A stretch of DNA of 60,000 bases, from NCBI GenBank assembly GCA_030704615.1, contig CM060732.1:57953053-58013052 (forward strand), read 5' to 3'. The DNA comes from Takakia lepidozioides (taxonomy: Eukaryota > Streptophyta > Takakiopsida > Takakiales > Takakiaceae). Below, piece by piece: positions 57,847 through 60,000 of this stretch. Numbering within the stretch: the first letter of the stretch is position 1; every line of letters starts with the position of its first letter. Under the pieces are notes generated by a model. It searched no databases. It was not told where the DNA came from and saw only the letters and a list, made by a program, of their open reading frames with translations. Position numbers and translations under genes: made by a program.

Positions 57847-58130
57847 CCCGCAAGTGCCCAAGCGACCCATTTTGGGGGTTTGCTTAACCAACCATAACTT
57901 CATGTGGTTAAGGCTGATTGGGCTTTTTTTGGGCTCATTCGATAGAAAATCGGGTCCCCCTTTATACGGCATTGGCCAATTGGTCAATGCTTGAAGGGGT
58001 ACGGGTCTGGACCAATGGGAAGGGGGCCAACTCAGCTTTTTGAGGCCATTTTGGCCCCCCCAAACCTGCCCAAGTTGCTGACATGGCAACCTGGGTCAGG
58101 TTAGGGTGAAAGAAATATACCCCAGAAAAT
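57847..58130. mobile_element. Diverged piggyBac-like element (copy 4)
   Basis: TTAA at 57843-57846 is followed by CCCGCAAGTGCCCAAGCGACCC. It keeps the subterminal GCGACCCATTT...GGG palindrome of copy 1 and the interior GGCTCATTCGATAG and GGGTCAGGTTAGGG words of copy 3. The far end was not identified. Confidence 0.5.
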
Positions 58131-58544
58131 ATGGGGCGGCACACTTCCCCAAACCCCTTGAATGCCCGGCAGGGGCAGGGCGGCAGACGCAGGTCTGGGA
58201 ATTTCCAGGCCTATTCCCTAACCTGGAATCGACGGCGATGGCAGCTCCGGCCATTGCCTCGGGCCTGTGGTTGGCAGACTGGATGGAGCTTTGCGGTGAG
58301 GGCGGCAAGCTCACGGCTCGAGAGGTCTCTCCCATGCGCGGGCCCAACTGTTTGCAGGGTGTGTGTTGAATTTGTAGGGTGTTGGTGCTAATGCAGCCCA
58401 CCCGTGAGGATTGCATGGCGCCGATGCAGCTGGTGGCATTCATTTTCGCGCGCAGTGCTTGGAATCTTTCATTTGGGGTGTATGGATGTTTGTGGCACGA
58501 TTTTTGCATGAGAGAATCACCCAATGCGTTTGTTTGGCGTTCTG
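58131..58544. other. GC-richer unassigned region
   Basis: Small overlapping frames (58106-58576) show no domain. It could be an unannotated exon or leader, but splice structure is not evident. Confidence 0.25.
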
Positions 58545-59240
58545 TTCTGTCAATTTGGGGTGACATTCCTTCCTGAAAACCCTAACTGACCTGCTCATTT
58601 CATTGCCCATCAATTTGTGGGATCATGGTTACTTCATCACGGTTTTTTGGCCATCGATTTTGCTCGAGCATGAGAGAAACACCTATGGCGTGATTTTGTG
58701 GGTGGCCCAGGTTTCCATGGTGTCTGGCATGTTCGCCTTTGTCTAGCCTGAGGGTTCTCTCGATTTGGGGTGACATTCATGATTGTGGAACTAAACTGAC
58801 CTGCGAATTTCCATTCACGCTGGTTCTGGCACGTTGGTCTTTCTGCGGGCTAAAGTTCTATCGATTATTAGGTAACATGCCTGACCTGCTCATCAATGTT
58901 GGCCATCGATGGTTGGATCTATGGTTACTTCATGCGATTTTTGGTCATTTGGCATTTTGTGTCCTTTGCATGGTTGCTGGCACGATGGCATTTGTCCAGC
59001 CTGAGGGTTCAGTCGATTTGGGGTGACATTTCAAGCACACATCGATTTCTGATTGTCTACCTAACTGACCTGCGAATTTTGATTTTGGGTGTCATGGTTC
59101 TTGGCACGTTGGCCTTTCTGCAAATGGAGTTTTATCGATTTCTTGGTAACATTTCTGACGTGCGATTCAAGCATGGTGCGATTCAACCTTGATGAGACTT
59201 CTTCCTGAGAGCCTAAGTGGCCTGCTCATTTCATTTGGCC
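58545..59240 (+). repeat. Tandem/direct repeat field of about 210-250-bp units
   Basis: TCRATTTGGGGTGACATT occurs at about 58550, 58760 and 59013. Each is followed by AACTGACCTG, then GGCACG(T/A)TGG and TATCGATT...GGTAACAT words. Related ACTGACC words continue to about 59730. Confidence 0.75.
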
Positions 59241-59740
59241 ATCGACTTATGGGTGGCTCCAGCCCCGTCTCCAGCCTGCACTGTATGTTGTGTTCATTGG
59301 GAGCCACTAAACCTAGCCAGCCTTCTTCTTTTCCTTTGTGGTGATCATGTTTCACCTATTTTGGTCTATGTTTTATCTATTTTGGTTCCTAGAGTTTCCT
59401 TATTCGCTCTGGTGCTTCATCCGCCATTTGTATTTTGTGCTCGTGCTTCCACTTGGGGCTGACAGGGCGGGCTGCAGGCTGTGCATTCATGGTGATGCCC
59501 TACTGGGCCGCCATTGCTTAGTAATGAGGTGTTTGCAGCCCCATCATGAACCTCCTGCCTCCAGCAATGAAACAACTCAAAAGAAGCTAAGTTCAAAGCC
59601 CTAACTGACCTTGTATTTCATGTGCTTTGCTCATTCAGATTGCACTTATTTTTCCATGTGGTTTACATCTTGTTTGCTAAGGTACTTGATGTTGTATGGT
59701 TTCCTTGGGGTTTTCCATCAAACTGACCTTGTGGTTTGCA

Positions 59741-60000
59741 TGATGCTTCCATGGCATTTTTTTGGGTGCTAATGCCAAGCTTTCTTTTCTGCTTGTGTAC
59801 AGGTTCTGCATGGTTCAATCCCAGTGTGAAGATCAACCCCATCGAGGGGGGCGGGGGGGGGAGGGGGGCAGGGCTCGGCTGCGATGGGCAATTTTTGTGT
59901 GGGTTCAATCCCCACTCGAGTCTGGGTTATGGTAGGGGGATGTGTAGGATTGGTTGCAAAAAACATGTATCACTAAGTTCAGCACCTGGCTGAACTAGTG
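59741..60000. other. Right edge: G-tract and two B-box-like words
   Basis: GGTTCAATCCC occurs at about 59812 and GGGTTCAATCCCC at about 59901, each resembling a Pol III B box, with a G-rich tract between them (59848-59870). They may be SINE remnants; no A box could be placed. Confidence 0.3.

Overview
The window looks like nuclear DNA from a land plant, most likely a seed-free one (moss, lycophyte or fern grade). The evidence is spliced genes with GT-AG introns, plant-type families (TIC32-like dehydrogenase, WEB-family coiled coil, RAD16-like SNF2 helicase, F-box/kelch, PPR, OSB and STP relatives) and heavy transposon load. The lineage is an inference; I see no species-diagnostic sequence. 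Only three genes look substantial; most of the rest is mobile or decaying.

Layout. 0-0.64 kb: 3' part of a LINE. 0.84-1.70 kb: TTAA-flanked MITE. 1.7-3.2 kb: repeats and the leader of the first gene. 3.24-6.55 kb (+): complete 8-exon short-chain dehydrogenase of the TIC32/retinol-dehydrogenase-like group. 8.87-18.94 kb (+): RAD16-like SNF2/RING helicase with about 17 exons, two frame breaks and one connecting segment I cannot find; its introns hold a second MITE and Ty3 debris. 21.2-21.85 kb (+): broken F-box gene ending at a third TTAA element. 22.5-25.56 kb (+): LINE copy with apurinic endonuclease and reverse transcriptase. 27.0-30.49 kb (-): complete 6-exon WEB-family coiled-coil gene. 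32.2-32.9 kb: MITE with perfect TA-flanked terminal inverted repeats. 34.1-36.9 kb (+): two plant-L1 LINE fragments. 37.8-42.45 kb (antisense): broken, duplicated OSB-type PDF-motif exons followed by two tandem arrays built from PPR coding sequence. 43.87-50.35 kb (-): full-length Ty3/gypsy chromovirus with TSD, PBS and PPT, containing an inverted pol block and a nested LINE with a 13-bp TSD. 50.4-60 kb: AT-rich and repetitive DNA with a tandem array, a sugar-transporter relic, a long-TIR MITE, tRNA-like SINE copies and a diverged fourth TTAA element.

The strongest candidate for something unusual is the LINE family seen at 0-0.64, 22.5-25.56 and 47.6-48.95 kb. Different copies show an AP-type endonuclease and RT, and an RNase H followed by a CCHC knuckle, an RHN motif and a restriction-like-endonuclease-like tail. 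That is the combination of dual-endonuclease (Dualen/RandI-type) LINEs known from green algae. Two other notable signals are PPR gene pieces that have become short-period satellites, and TTAA/CCC-ended (piggyBac-like) elements, one of which sits exactly where an F-box gene breaks off.

The genes do not form an operon or pathway. Chloroplast biology (TIC32-like, WEB), chromatin/repair (RAD16-like) and ubiquitin ligation (F-box) are simply neighbours.
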